DNA of 20,017 nt from an uncultured Atopobiaceae bacterium (GCA_944321005.1 CALUJT010000009.1:1-20017); one strand, 5' to 3'. Shown: positions 7,262 to 14,229, numbered from the stretch's first letter. The notes: generated by a model from the letters alone, not told the origin. A program made the numbers and translations.

Positions 7262-7439
7262 GATGGGCCTCCTCCCAGTCCCTTTTGCATCGAAGCGCCC
7301 TCTCTGTCTCACGGCGGGGCGTTTTCTGGCTCTTCTTTACAAACCCGCCCGTCACAACAATCTTCTGTCCGACGAAGAAGAAGTAGAAGACTCGGGTAAT
7401 GTCGCTTCCGAACTTCGTCCTTAGCTCGAACAGGCCATC
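7248..7439 (-). pseudogene. HigB/RelE-type (Gp49-like) toxin, N-terminal part missing
   Basis: An open frame of 63 codons encodes DGLFELRTKFGSDITRVFYF, then FFVGQKIVVTGGFVKKSQKT, then PRRETERALR and on to a TAA that overlaps the antitoxin start. This is the conserved C-terminal half of phage-derived Gp49/HigB-like mRNA interferases, which usually carry about 45 more residues. Immediately upstream the frame meets TGA (7440-7442). A good ribosome site (AAAGGAG) and ATG remain just upstream but lead into a different frame. A deletion or frameshift has probably inactivated the toxin. Confidence 0.75.
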
Positions 7440-7468
7440 TCATGCATGGCATCTCCTTTCGGATGATA

Positions 7469-7478
7469 ACATATATGT
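7469..7478. promoter_or_regulatory. Possible antitoxin operator, ACATATATGT
   Basis: A 10-bp perfect palindrome lies just upstream of the toxin-remnant ribosome site, where HigA-type autorepressors normally bind. Assignment is by position and symmetry only. Confidence 0.35.
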
Positions 7479-7549
7479 AGTCAGTCATGTGACGAGAATG
7501 GACGGCTTGGAGTCGATCGGCCATTCTCTCATGCCTTCTTGGTCCCTAC

Positions 7550-7577
7550 ATTATACAGAACATCTGTTCTATTTCAA
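7550..7577 (-). promoter_or_regulatory. Promoter with SOS-box-like palindrome, reading toward the antitoxin
   Basis: On the minus strand TTGAAA (7577-7572) and TATAAT (7555-7550) are 16 bases apart, a strong sigma-70-type match. The spacer holds GAACAGATGTTC, which fits the Gram-positive LexA/DinR pattern GAAC-N4-GTTC. The -35 lies beyond the ATPase stop codon, and its spacer overlaps that stop. The transcript would enter the toxin remnant and antitoxin. Confidence 0.45.
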
Positions 7578-8897
7578 AGAGTGTCGCGGAAAATTCGTCT
7601 CCGCTCGCCACACGCAATCAAGGCTGTCCTGATCAAGCAGGAAGTCGAGCAATCCAATTGTGAGGATACCGTCGTCGTCCATGTACGGCCTCATCACCTT
7701 GTTCACGATGACGATCTTCTTGAAGCTGTCGCCAATGAGGCACAGGGAGCGCTTTTCCTGCTCGCGCTTCTCATCCGTGTCTAGATTCAGGGCAGACTGG
7801 ATGTAGTAGCGGCGATAGCCGAGGTTGGCGACGAAGTCGACCTCGAGGCGCTGACGTGTCTTTGAGCCATCGACGGTTACCTGCCGCATCACTTCACCAA
7901 CATCAACAGAGAAGCCCCGAGAGCGCAGCTCGTTATAGATGACGTTCTCCATGATGTGGTTCTCCTCGACCTGCCTGAAGCCGAGGCGAGCGTTGCGCAG
8001 CCCCACGTCCTCGAAGTAGTACTTCTTGGGCGTCCCGATGTACTTGCGGCCCTTTATGTCATAGCGGGTTGCCTCGGCCACGATAAAGGCGTCTTCGAGA
8101 TAGCCGATGTACTTCTTGATGGTCTCGCCATCCAGGCATGAGCGCAGCACAGACCTGAACGTAGCTTCAATCTTGGACGGATTGGTCAGGGAGCCGACGG
8201 ATGACGCCAGCACGTCGACAAGATCGTCGAGCTCCTGGCTCTTCTCGATCCCGTTGCGCGCAACCACGTCCTTGAGGTACACCTCGTCGAACAGCGCCGT
8301 GAGATAGCGCACCTTTTGCTCGTCGGTCCGCATTGCCCGCAGGGCGGGAAGGCCGCCGAACATGACGTACTCCGCCCAACCCTCGTAGCGGTCCCCCTCG
8401 AAGGACTGCATGAACTCCGAGAAGGACAGGGGCATGACGTGCACCTCGTCGCCGCGCCCTCGAAACTCGGTCAACACGTCCTTCGAGAGCATCTTGGAAT
8501 TGCTGCCCGTTACATAGACGTCCACGTTACCGCGACGCAGGAGACCGTTGAGCACGCCATAGAGCGCGGGCGGGTTGTCCGTGTCCCGCAGCTCTTTCTT
8601 TGTTATGGCGTACTGAATCTCATCGAGAAGGACGTAGTAGGTGCCGTCGTCGCCGATGCGCGCATCGAGGTGGTCATAGAGGGCTTTGGCGTCACGAAGG
8701 GCGGCATTGGCCTCGTCGTCGAGGGCAACTTCAATCACATGGTCGTCAGGGATGCCCAGCTCCCGTAGGTGTTCGCGGAAGATTGTAAACACCAGGTAGG
8801 TCTTTCCGCAGCGACGGATACCCGTAATCACCTTGATTGCGCCGTTGCCCATGCGAACGATAAGGTCGTTGAGGTACTTGTCGCGCTGAATTCTCAT
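7569..8897 (-). CDS. AAA+ ATPase with DUF4143 domain, second copy
   Basis: This 442-residue protein has Walker A GIRRCGKT (26-33) and Walker B YYVLLDEIQ (87-95). An arginine/sensor region follows (VDVYVTGSNSKML, FRGRGDEVHVMPLSFSEFM), then DUF4143 (YLKDVVARNGI, YFEDVGLRNARLGFRQ) and a C-terminal nuclease-like segment LEVDFVANLGYRRYYIQ. In that segment the last element reads YIQ rather than ExK, so nuclease activity is doubtful. It is only distantly similar to the ATPase at 5317-6675. ATG at 8897 follows AAGGAGG with normal spacing. The tail of a Xre antitoxin gene lies directly upstream. Function is unsettled for the family. Confidence 0.9.
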   Translation of the reverse strand: MRIQRDKYLNDLIVRMGNGAIKVITGIRRCGKTYLVFTIFREHLRELGIPDDHVIEVALDDEANAALRDAKALYDHLDARIGDDGTYYVLLDEIQYAITKKELRDTDNPPALYGVLNGLLRRGNVDVYVTGSNSKMLSKDVLTEFRGRGDEVHVMPLSFSEFMQSFEGDRYEGWAEYVMFGGLPALRAMRTDEQKVRYLTALFDEVYLKDVVARNGIEKSQELDDLVDVLASSVGSLTNPSKIEATFRSVLRSCLDGETIKKYIGYLEDAFIVAEATRYDIKGRKYIGTPKKYYFEDVGLRNARLGFRQVEENHIMENVIYNELRSRGFSVDVGEVMRQVTVDGSKTRQRLEVDFVANLGYRRYYIQSALNLDTDEKREQEKRSLCLIGDSFKKIVIVNKVMRPYMDDDGILTIGLLDFLLDQDSLDCVWRAETNFPRHSLK

Positions 8898-8933
8898 GGG
8901 CGCCTCCTTGCGGAGTTGGACGGTACGTCCATT

Positions 8934-9044
8934 TTAGTCGGAAAAATTGGTCGGAGAGTCATTTTTTCCGACAAAAGTGTCCTGACTACGATTTTCAAAG
9001 CTAATCTTGAGCACCTTTCCCATTCCCCGCGCGAACCTGGACAG
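8934..9044 (-). pseudogene. Tail of a second Xre antitoxin gene
   Basis: In one frame the minus strand reads LSRFARGMGKVLKISFENRS and continues for 16 codons to TAA. It aligns with LSKLAQGMGRVLRISFEDRG at the end of the intact antitoxin (6953-7261), and the DNA is clearly similar over about 50 bases. No helix-turn-helix or start remains. The break coincides with an inverted repeat at 9037-9087. Confidence 0.7.
8937..8972. promoter_or_regulatory. Inverted repeat upstream of the second DUF4143 ATPase
   Basis: Arms GTCGGAAAAA and TTTTTCCGAC flank a 16-base spacer that holds a third partial copy (GTCGGAGAG). On the minus strand a TAAAAT -10-like box begins immediately after the arm. It is probably an operator for the ATPase. 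The same bases encode the end of the antitoxin tail. Confidence 0.5.
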
Positions 9045-9138
9045 TGGAAAACAGCCCCTTTGGGCTGCCTAGTCCCGGACTGTCCAGAACTGGTTGAGAA
9101 GGGTCTGCTTTATTCGCGCTCGCCGGAGACGACTTCGG
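9037..9138. other. Gene-free stretch with inverted repeat at the antitoxin break point
   Basis: The 311-base gap between the second ATPase and the DUF6591-like gene holds the antitoxin tail, this stretch and a terminator. Here CTGGACAGT (9037-9045) pairs with ACTGTCCAG (9079-9087), and inside is a small CAGCCC-GGGCTG hairpin. Nothing coding is recognisable from 9088 to 9138. It may be a rearrangement scar. Confidence 0.5.
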
Positions 9139-9180
9139 GCGCCGCGAGAAAAGCGGCGCACCCCCGAAAGGATGCGCCGC
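9139..9180 (-). terminator. Terminator of the DUF6591-like gene with an alternative stem
   Basis: On the minus strand GCGGCGCA (9180-9173) pairs with TGCGCCGC (9160-9153) and is followed by TTTTCTC, a rho-independent terminator. The downstream arm can instead pair with GCGGCGC at 9145-9139, so two stems compete. Confidence 0.65.
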
Positions 9181-9208
9181 ACGGTCGCTCACGCGATTCG
9201 TCTATCGG

Positions 9209-10042
9209 TCAGCCCAGGCCAATGCTCAGGAGCCTCTGATTGATTCTCGTCTGGGCGTCGAGGAAATAGAGGTCGTCCTCGGCGCTGAGGGTGCTCTCGT
9301 CAACCGCGTCGATCTTCTCGGCCCACTCGCCGTACTGCGCCATCATGCTCGCGTAGTCGATAGCCATGCTCACGACGTTGCCAGAGTCGCTGTTGTAGGT
9401 CTCCATGAAGTCGCAGTACTTGTTCATGAAGGCCTCGTACTCGTCGACCATGGCTCGGAAGTCCGCGCTTCCGGACGTTGCCCCAGAGGTGGGCTCGGGT
9501 TCGGCGGGCGCCTCCGGTTCCGGCGTGGGCTCGGGCTCGGGAGTCGCCTCCGGCTCCGGCGTCTCTGCAGGCGCCTCGGGTTCCGCCTCATCCGCAGCGG
9601 GTTCCTCCTCGACTGGCGCATTGAGACTGACCGAAAGCTCCTCGTTATTCTCCGAATAGAAGAGCATCAGCGAGTAGCCCTCTTCCGTAGAAGCGGAGTA
9701 ACTCGTAGAGCTGCTCGTATAGTCAACCGTGAAGCCCTTTTCCTTACAGGCTGACACATAGTCATTGAAGTCGTCCACGGAGTACCCGTCCAGATGGACC
9801 GAGAGGGAATCTGCGGAGTCGATTATTACCTCGCCCTTGTCCGTCTTCGGATCAGGGAGCATGGTCGCGAGCCCTTCGGTCGGCCAATTGAGCTGCTTGG
9901 GCTCGTCCTTCTCGCCTCCTCCGCAGCGGGAAATGCCACCCACAACCACAATGGCGACTATCACGACGATGGCAATCAGAAGTCCGCGGCCCTTTCCCTT
10001 CTTGCCGGGTCCGCTGGAGCTCTTTGCCGGTTCCCACTTCAT
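9209..10042 (-). CDS. Membrane-anchored DUF6591-like protein of unknown function
   Basis: The 277-residue product starts with a Lys/Ser-rich cytoplasmic stretch, then one transmembrane helix (about residues 20-37, LLIAIVVIVAIVVVGG), so most of it should lie outside the membrane. Residues 50-140 form a small domain beginning LNWPTEGLATMLPDPKTDKG. Residues 140-185 are a Pro/Glu repeat spacer (PEPEATPEPEP). The C-terminal part (SADFRAMVDEYEAFMNKYCD onward) is helical and resembles domains I recall as DUF6591 in Coriobacteria and Firmicutes. GGGAGGA precedes the ATG. The gene is divergent from the PH/zinc-ribbon and SPFH genes, with a palindromic operator between, so shared control is likely. Function unknown. 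Confidence 0.8.
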   Translation of the reverse strand: MKWEPAKSSSGPGKKGKGRGLLIAIVVIVAIVVVGGISRCGGGEKDEPKQLNWPTEGLATMLPDPKTDKGEVIIDSADSLSVHLDGYSVDDFNDYVSACKEKGFTVDYTSSSTSYSASTEEGYSLMLFYSENNEELSVSLNAPVEEEPAADEAEPEAPAETPEPEATPEPEPTPEPEAPAEPEPTSGATSGSADFRAMVDEYEAFMNKYCDFMETYNSDSGNVVSMAIDYASMMAQYGEWAEKIDAVDESTLSAEDDLYFLDAQTRINQRLLSIGLG

Positions 10043-10111
10043 GGCGGTCCTCCCAACTCGAGCAAAACTTAAACAAAACCAAGCGGTTCCATTGTGAGAA
10101 GGAGCCTCCGA

Positions 10112-10140
10112 GAATTCCTCAGTTGCCAGCTGAGGAATTC
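10112..10140. promoter_or_regulatory. 29-bp palindromic operator of the divergent SPFH/DUF6591 region
   Basis: Arms GAATTCCTCAG and CTGAGGAATTC are perfect 11-bp complements around a 7-base centre. The ATTCCTCAGTTG part recurs exactly at 13701-13712 in front of the kinase gene. Confidence 0.75.
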
Positions 10141-10201
10141 ACTTTTGGTACCTCCTACCATGGAGAATGCGGTGTAGCACAGGTATGTCAGGGGGCACAG
10201 G

Positions 10202-10786
10202 ATGGACGAGTACAACCTCGAGCCCGGCGAGTTTGTCATCATGCAGGAGGCGTCCGTCAAGCTGGACGACGGGGAAAGCCTCGACGAGCTCGTTCTCACC
10301 AATCAGAACCTTGTTCTTGTCAACACGATGTCTCGAGGCCTCTTCAAGCGCGAGAAGTTCGTCAAGCGCTGCCCGCTGACGAGAATCCGTCAGACAGGTG
10401 GCTTGCCGCAGGCAATGGCCACAAAGTACCGAGACAGCTACTACCTGCAGGTCGTCTTTGACGACGAGACCGTTTCCCTCAGCTTTCCCAGCAACCCAAA
10501 GAGGACCGCGGAGCGATGGGCAGAGGGCATACGCAGCGCCGCCCTCGGAGACCTGGCTGGAATTCGAACGGAGGAGACGTTGCCGCCGGAGATCGCGGGC
10601 TTTGTCGACGGCGCAAGAGATGTGATTGGGTCGATCTTTGCGGGAGGCGCCGGCAAAAAGACAGAGAGCCGACCTTCTGCGCCAACGCGGGTCAACGGAA
10701 AGTGCGTGGGGTGCCACGCACCTCTCTCCGGGCGGAAGGGCGAAACGGTCACCTGCCCGTATTGCGACACCAAGCAGACACTCTAG
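10202..10786 (+). CDS. PH/GRAM-like domain protein with C-terminal zinc ribbon
   Basis: The N-terminal 115 residues have the beta-rich pattern of bacterial PH/GRAM-like domains: GEFVIMQEASVKLDDGE, LVLTNQNLVLVN, then SYYLQVVFDDETVSLSFP followed by an amphipathic helix. A flexible linker follows. The C-terminus is a zinc ribbon with ligands Cys168, Cys171, Cys185 and Cys188 (CVGC, CPYC). No membrane segment is seen. Comparable zinc-ribbon proteins are encoded beside SPFH proteins of the YdjI type in Firmicutes, where they belong to envelope-stress operons. The stop codon sits inside the ribosome site TAGGAGG of the SPFH gene nine bases on, so the two are cotranscribed. A direct physical partnership is inference. 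Confidence 0.75.
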   Translation: MDEYNLEPGEFVIMQEASVKLDDGESLDELVLTNQNLVLVNTMSRGLFKREKFVKRCPLTRIRQTGGLPQAMATKYRDSYYLQVVFDDETVSLSFPSNPKRTAERWAEGIRSAALGDLAGIRTEETLPPEIAGFVDGARDVIGSIFAGGAGKKTESRPSAPTRVNGKCVGCHAPLSGRKGETVTCPYCDTKQTL

Positions 10787-10795
10787 GAGGCTGAC

Positions 10796-11953
10796 ATGGG
10801 AATCCTCGACGCTGCGTTTGACTCCATCGGCGGCGTCCTCGCCGATCAATGGAAGGACATCGTCACCGCCGCGCCCTTTGACGAGCACACCGTGGTCGCG
10901 CCCGGAATTCGCAAGGACTCGCAGAACGGTCGCGGCGCCAACTACGGCTCCGAGGACATCCTCTCCAACGGATCGATCATCTTCGTGCCGGAGAACACCG
11001 CCGCGTTTGTGTTCAGCCAGGCAGGCATCGAGCAGGTCATCACACAGCCGGGTGGATTTGAGTATCGCAACGGCGAGGCGACCGTCTTTGACGAGAAAGA
11101 CCGTCGGGAGAAGGGCATCGGCAACATCCTCCTTGGCCAGGCCGCGGACCGCATTGGGTTCTCGGGCATGTCCTCTGAGGAGAAGCGTGTGGCCTTTGTC
11201 AACCTGCGCGAGATCAGGGGGCTCAAGTTCGGGACGCGCGGGCCGCTCGCATACAACGACCTCTTCTACGGAACGGACCTCGAGATCTACTCCTTCGGAA
11301 GCTTCTCCGTCCAGGTGACCGATGCCGAGCGCTTCGTACGAAACTTCGTCCCCGCAAACGTGACGTCCTACTCGCTCGACGACCCGCAGGCTCGCACACA
11401 GCTCCTCGCGGAGTTTCTCAACTCCTTCATTGCTGCGGTGAACTCCCTCTCGGCAACCTATCGAGTCTCCCAGCTGCCATCTCAGACGAACGAGATTTCC
11501 GCCGCGATTTCTGCGGAGGACGAGAACGCCGGCACGTGGCCCGAGCGCTTTGGTTTGAAGCTCGCCGCGGTGGCCATTGAGAACATCGAGTTCTCCGACC
11601 AGTCGCGCGAGCTCGTGCGTCAGTTCTCCGAGAAGAAGATGGGCGTGCGCGCCTACGAGGACGTTTCCCAGCACGCCGCCAACGTCGCTGCGCAGCAGAT
11701 GATTGCCGAGGGTGTGCGAGACAACGGGCTGGGGGACGGGGGCGGGATGCTCTTTGGCATGAACCTGGCATCGGCGCTCAACCCCCAGAACGGGTCCGTT
11801 GTGGGGGCGACGGAGCCTTCGCAGCCCACGAAGAGCGACGGATCCCTAGACAACAAGATCGAGACGCTCAAGAAGCTCAAGGACCTCCTTGACGTGGGCA
11901 TTCTCTCCCAGGAGGAGTTCGACGCAAAGAAGCGCGAGATTCTGGGACTCTAG
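10796..11953 (+). CDS. SPFH-domain (YdjI/virion-core-like) protein with SHOCT tail
   Basis: The 385-residue protein has the 'virion core protein' SPFH layout. The N-terminal segment includes MGILDAAFDSIGGVLADQWK, and SNGSIIFVPENTAAFVFSQA is the characteristic first strand of the SPFH domain. The domain continues through IRGLKFGTRGPLAYNDLFYG and a helical region ending near residue 300. Residues about 355-385 (LKKLKDLLDVGILSQEEFDA) form a SHOCT oligomerisation tail. No transmembrane helix is seen, so membrane association would be peripheral. In Bacillus the relative YdjI works with a PspA-type protein in membrane stress. The operon with the preceding zinc-ribbon protein is tight. The gene is convergent with the kinase gene, with only 17 bases between stops and no visible terminator. 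Confidence 0.88.
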   Translation: MGILDAAFDSIGGVLADQWKDIVTAAPFDEHTVVAPGIRKDSQNGRGANYGSEDILSNGSIIFVPENTAAFVFSQAGIEQVITQPGGFEYRNGEATVFDEKDRREKGIGNILLGQAADRIGFSGMSSEEKRVAFVNLREIRGLKFGTRGPLAYNDLFYGTDLEIYSFGSFSVQVTDAERFVRNFVPANVTSYSLDDPQARTQLLAEFLNSFIAAVNSLSATYRVSQLPSQTNEISAAISAEDENAGTWPERFGLKLAAVAIENIEFSDQSRELVRQFSEKKMGVRAYEDVSQHAANVAAQQMIAEGVRDNGLGDGGGMLFGMNLASALNPQNGSVVGATEPSQPTKSDGSLDNKIETLKKLKDLLDVGILSQEEFDAKKREILGL

Positions 11954-11970
11954 AGGTGGGCGCGGCGGCG

Positions 11971-13635
11971 CTACCAGGCCTGGGCGTGGACCTCATAGGT
12001 GGCGTAGTCGGGGATCCCGTACGTATAGATCTCGAACGCCGCGCTCTCTCCCTCGGCGGGCATGCGAGCGTAGCCGGTGTCGCCATAGACGATGTCGCCG
12101 GACTCGTTGCGCAGAACTACGGTGAGCGCCACGTCTCCCATGCCTCCGCGCTCGTCTCCCACGTGTTCCGTGGTCACCTCGCCAACGAACTTGGTACTGC
12201 CGGCGCCATCAGATACCGGCCTCGCATCGATTACCGAGAAGGACGAACTGGTGTCCTTGCTCGTGTCCACCTGGTATTCCTCGAACGAGAGCGGGGAGAA
12301 CTCCACCGTTTGGGGCGCCGTTCCGTTGCCGACCTGACTTCCGAAGTACATCGTCTTCCCCACGGGCGCCACACCGATGAGCTGCTCGGCCGAAAAGAGC
12401 ACGCGGCCCTCGGCGTCTCGTCCGGTGATGGACACGCCGGGAATGTTTACCTGGACCTCGCCGTCGTTGCGCAGGCCAAAGGCATAGTGCACGTACCCCT
12501 GGCTGTCGGCGGACCAACCGGACTCGACGATCTCGAGCTCGGGGGCGCCCTCGACGGGCGCGACGCCGGAAGCTGAGCCGTCGGGCGCGGTGCCGCCTGC
12601 GGTTGGGGGCTCGTCCGAGGTCGAGGCGCCGTCCGCGGTTGGGGCGGGCTCGCTTGCAGCGGGCGCGCCGGAATCTCCCACGGAGCCGCCGTTCTTCTCG
12701 CCGCCGAGAATCCCCTCGTTGAAGAGGATGAGCACCACGGCAACGGCAAAGGCGGCAAGCGCCATGAACGCGACGAGGATCTTGGTTGGGTTGAGGTAGC
12801 GCCGGTAGTCGCGAAGCTGGATGTCGGGCTCCGCCGCGGCGGGCGTCTCCGGGGCGGACGCCGCGGGCCCCGGGTTCTTCTCGCCGTTGAGCGCGGCCAC
12901 CAGGGCGGCCACGGTCTGGTAGCGCGCGCTCGGCTCCATAGCCGTCGCGCGGGCCACCAGCTCGCGCATCGCGGGGGTCACGCGCGTCGCGTCCGCAAGC
13001 GCGGCCTCGTACCTCTCCGCCTCGGCGGGAGAGACGCCCGTGAGCAGGTAGCCGAGCATGCGGCCGAGGGAGTAGACGTCCGAGCGGGCGTCCGTCTGCG
13101 CGAAGCCGTACTGCTCGGGGGAGGCGAAGCCGTAGGTCCCGAGCTGCGTGGTGTCGCGCGTGGCGCCCTCCACGCGAAAGCGCGCGATGCCAAGGTCGAT
13201 GAGGTGCGCGCCGTCCGCCGCCACGATCACGTTGGTGGGCGAGATGTCGCGGTGGACGATACCGTGCTCATGGAGCGCGCCCACGGCCTCGCAGAGCTGG
13301 AGGACCAGCTGGCGCGCGTCCTTCTCGGCAAAGCGGCCGTGGGAGGAGACCAGCTGCTCGAGGTTCTCGCCGGGCACGTAGTCGCACACCACGACGAACT
13401 CGTCGGGCATCTCGTAGGTAGCCTCGACGTGGGGAAGGCGGGCGCAGTCGCACTCCACGAGGGTGGCCCAGACGCCGCGGCGAGCGAGCTTGGAGGGGAT
13501 GCGCTTGCGGACGAAGGGGCCGGAGCCCTCGAGCGTCACGAGCTCGGTCGTGCCGCCCGCCCCCTGCGCGAGGACGCGCTCGACGCGATAGGCGTCGTCG
13601 ATGCCCATAGCATGCATGACTTGCTCGTCGTTCAC
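11971..13635 (-). CDS. Transmembrane eukaryotic-like Ser/Thr protein kinase
   Basis: A 554-residue kinase. Cytoplasmic catalytic domain at about residues 10-255: glycine loop AQGAGGTT, Lys44 in FVRKR, catalytic loop HRDISPTN (128-135), metal-binding Asp147 in IDLGIAR (DLG in place of DFG), and activation-end motif ASPEQYG. Serine-proline replaces the usual lysine-proline after HRD. An Ala/Pro linker follows, then a transmembrane helix at 286-306, an acidic Ser/Ala/Gly-rich external linker, and a C-terminal external domain of about 180 residues with two beta-rich repeats (YAFGLRNDGEVQVNI, LTVVLRNESGDIVYGD), probably a sensor. GTG at 13635 is preferred because GAGGA lies eight bases upstream; TTG at 13650 would add five residues. 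The upstream operator matches that of the SPFH region. Confidence 0.93.
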   Translation of the reverse strand: MNDEQVMHAMGIDDAYRVERVLAQGAGGTTELVTLEGSGPFVRKRIPSKLARRGVWATLVECDCARLPHVEATYEMPDEFVVVCDYVPGENLEQLVSSHGRFAEKDARQLVLQLCEAVGALHEHGIVHRDISPTNVIVAADGAHLIDLGIARFRVEGATRDTTQLGTYGFASPEQYGFAQTDARSDVYSLGRMLGYLLTGVSPAEAERYEAALADATRVTPAMRELVARATAMEPSARYQTVAALVAALNGEKNPGPAASAPETPAAAEPDIQLRDYRRYLNPTKILVAFMALAAFAVAVVLILFNEGILGGEKNGGSVGDSGAPAASEPAPTADGASTSDEPPTAGGTAPDGSASGVAPVEGAPELEIVESGWSADSQGYVHYAFGLRNDGEVQVNIPGVSITGRDAEGRVLFSAEQLIGVAPVGKTMYFGSQVGNGTAPQTVEFSPLSFEEYQVDTSKDTSSSFSVIDARPVSDGAGSTKFVGEVTTEHVGDERGGMGDVALTVVLRNESGDIVYGDTGYARMPAEGESAAFEIYTYGIPDYATYEVHAQAW

Positions 13636-13685
13636 GGCCGCCGTCCTCAATCGAAAACGCTCGTAGAACCATAGTACAGGCTATA

Positions 13686-13720
13686 TTCAGTCAGTAACTG
13701 ATTCCTCAGTTGGTAACTGA
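13686..13720. promoter_or_regulatory. Double operator upstream of the kinase gene
   Basis: Two tandem copies of a TCAGT-N5-ACTGA palindrome lie at 13687-13701 and 13706-13720, with ATTCCTCAGTTG between and into the second, identical to the operator at 10112-10140. A minus-strand TACTAT (13676-13671) is a possible -10, so the sites would cover the -35 region. Confidence 0.65.
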
Positions 13721-13767
13721 AAAGAGCGGCGGGGGACGGGCGAATCCGGGGGCCGGCGGCGAGGGGC

Positions 13768-14229
13768 CTAGGGGCGCAGCGGACCCGTTCCGAAGAGGGT
13801 CTTCTCGCCGAGGCGATAGAGCTCGTCGTCTGCCTGCGAGCGCGTGAAGCCGTGCTCGACGCACCAGATGATCACCGCGTCGCGACGGACCTTGGGCCAG
13901 AGCTCGGAGACGCCGTCCAGGCGGAGCAGGCGCTGGGTCTCCCGCAGGTCGCAGCCAAGGCCAAAGGCGAGCATGAGGGCGTTGTCGCGGCTGAGGTGGC
14001 TCTTGCCGGCAAAGACGTCGTAGACGAAGGTGCCGTTGAGGCCGGAGGCGCGAATCACGTCCGCACGCTTGAGGCCCTTCTTGGCGAGGAGGTCGCGCAG
14101 GTAGTCGGGCAGCTCGCGGTCGAGCGTGAGGCCCTGGTCGAGATAGGCCTCGGGCGTCTGCGCGGCGAGCAGGCGCTCGAGAAGCTCCTCGGTCAGGCGC
14201 TCCTGCGGCACCTCGTTCTTCTCGGCCAC
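13768..14229 (-). CDS. Helix-turn-helix (Xre-like) protein upstream of the kinase
   Basis: The 153-residue protein has an N-terminal helical region (RLTEELLERLLAAQTPEAYL) followed by a Xre-type helix-turn-helix (LAKKGLKRADVIRASGLNGT, then FVYDVFAGKSHLSRDNALML). The C-terminal region is helical with WCVEHGFTRSQADDELYRLG. GTG at 14229 is chosen because GGGGAGG lies five bases upstream; a longer form would extend toward the repeat at 14267. Such proteins accompany Ser/Thr kinases in related Gram-positive genomes as far as I recall. It reads in the same direction as the kinase with 132 bases between, and is the best local candidate for the regulator of the shared operators, although the C-terminal half shows no known effector domain. 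Confidence 0.75.
   Translation of the reverse strand: MAEKNEVPQERLTEELLERLLAAQTPEAYLDQGLTLDRELPDYLRDLLAKKGLKRADVIRASGLNGTFVYDVFAGKSHLSRDNALMLAFGLGCDLRETQRLLRLDGVSELWPKVRRDAVIIWCVEHGFTRSQADDELYRLGEKTLFGTGPLRP

Noticed and set aside
7309..7524. 71-codon minus-strand frame covering the toxin start region
   Set aside because: Its second half is the toxin remnant read in the wrong frame, giving a Leu/Arg-rich nonsense tail. Its first 30 codons match nothing I recognise, though an SOS-like promoter lies upstream.
9424..9621. Open frames in the Pro/Glu repeat region of the DUF6591-like gene
   Set aside because: Frame-shifted readings of the repetitive linker give Arg/Pro-rich sequence with no start signals.
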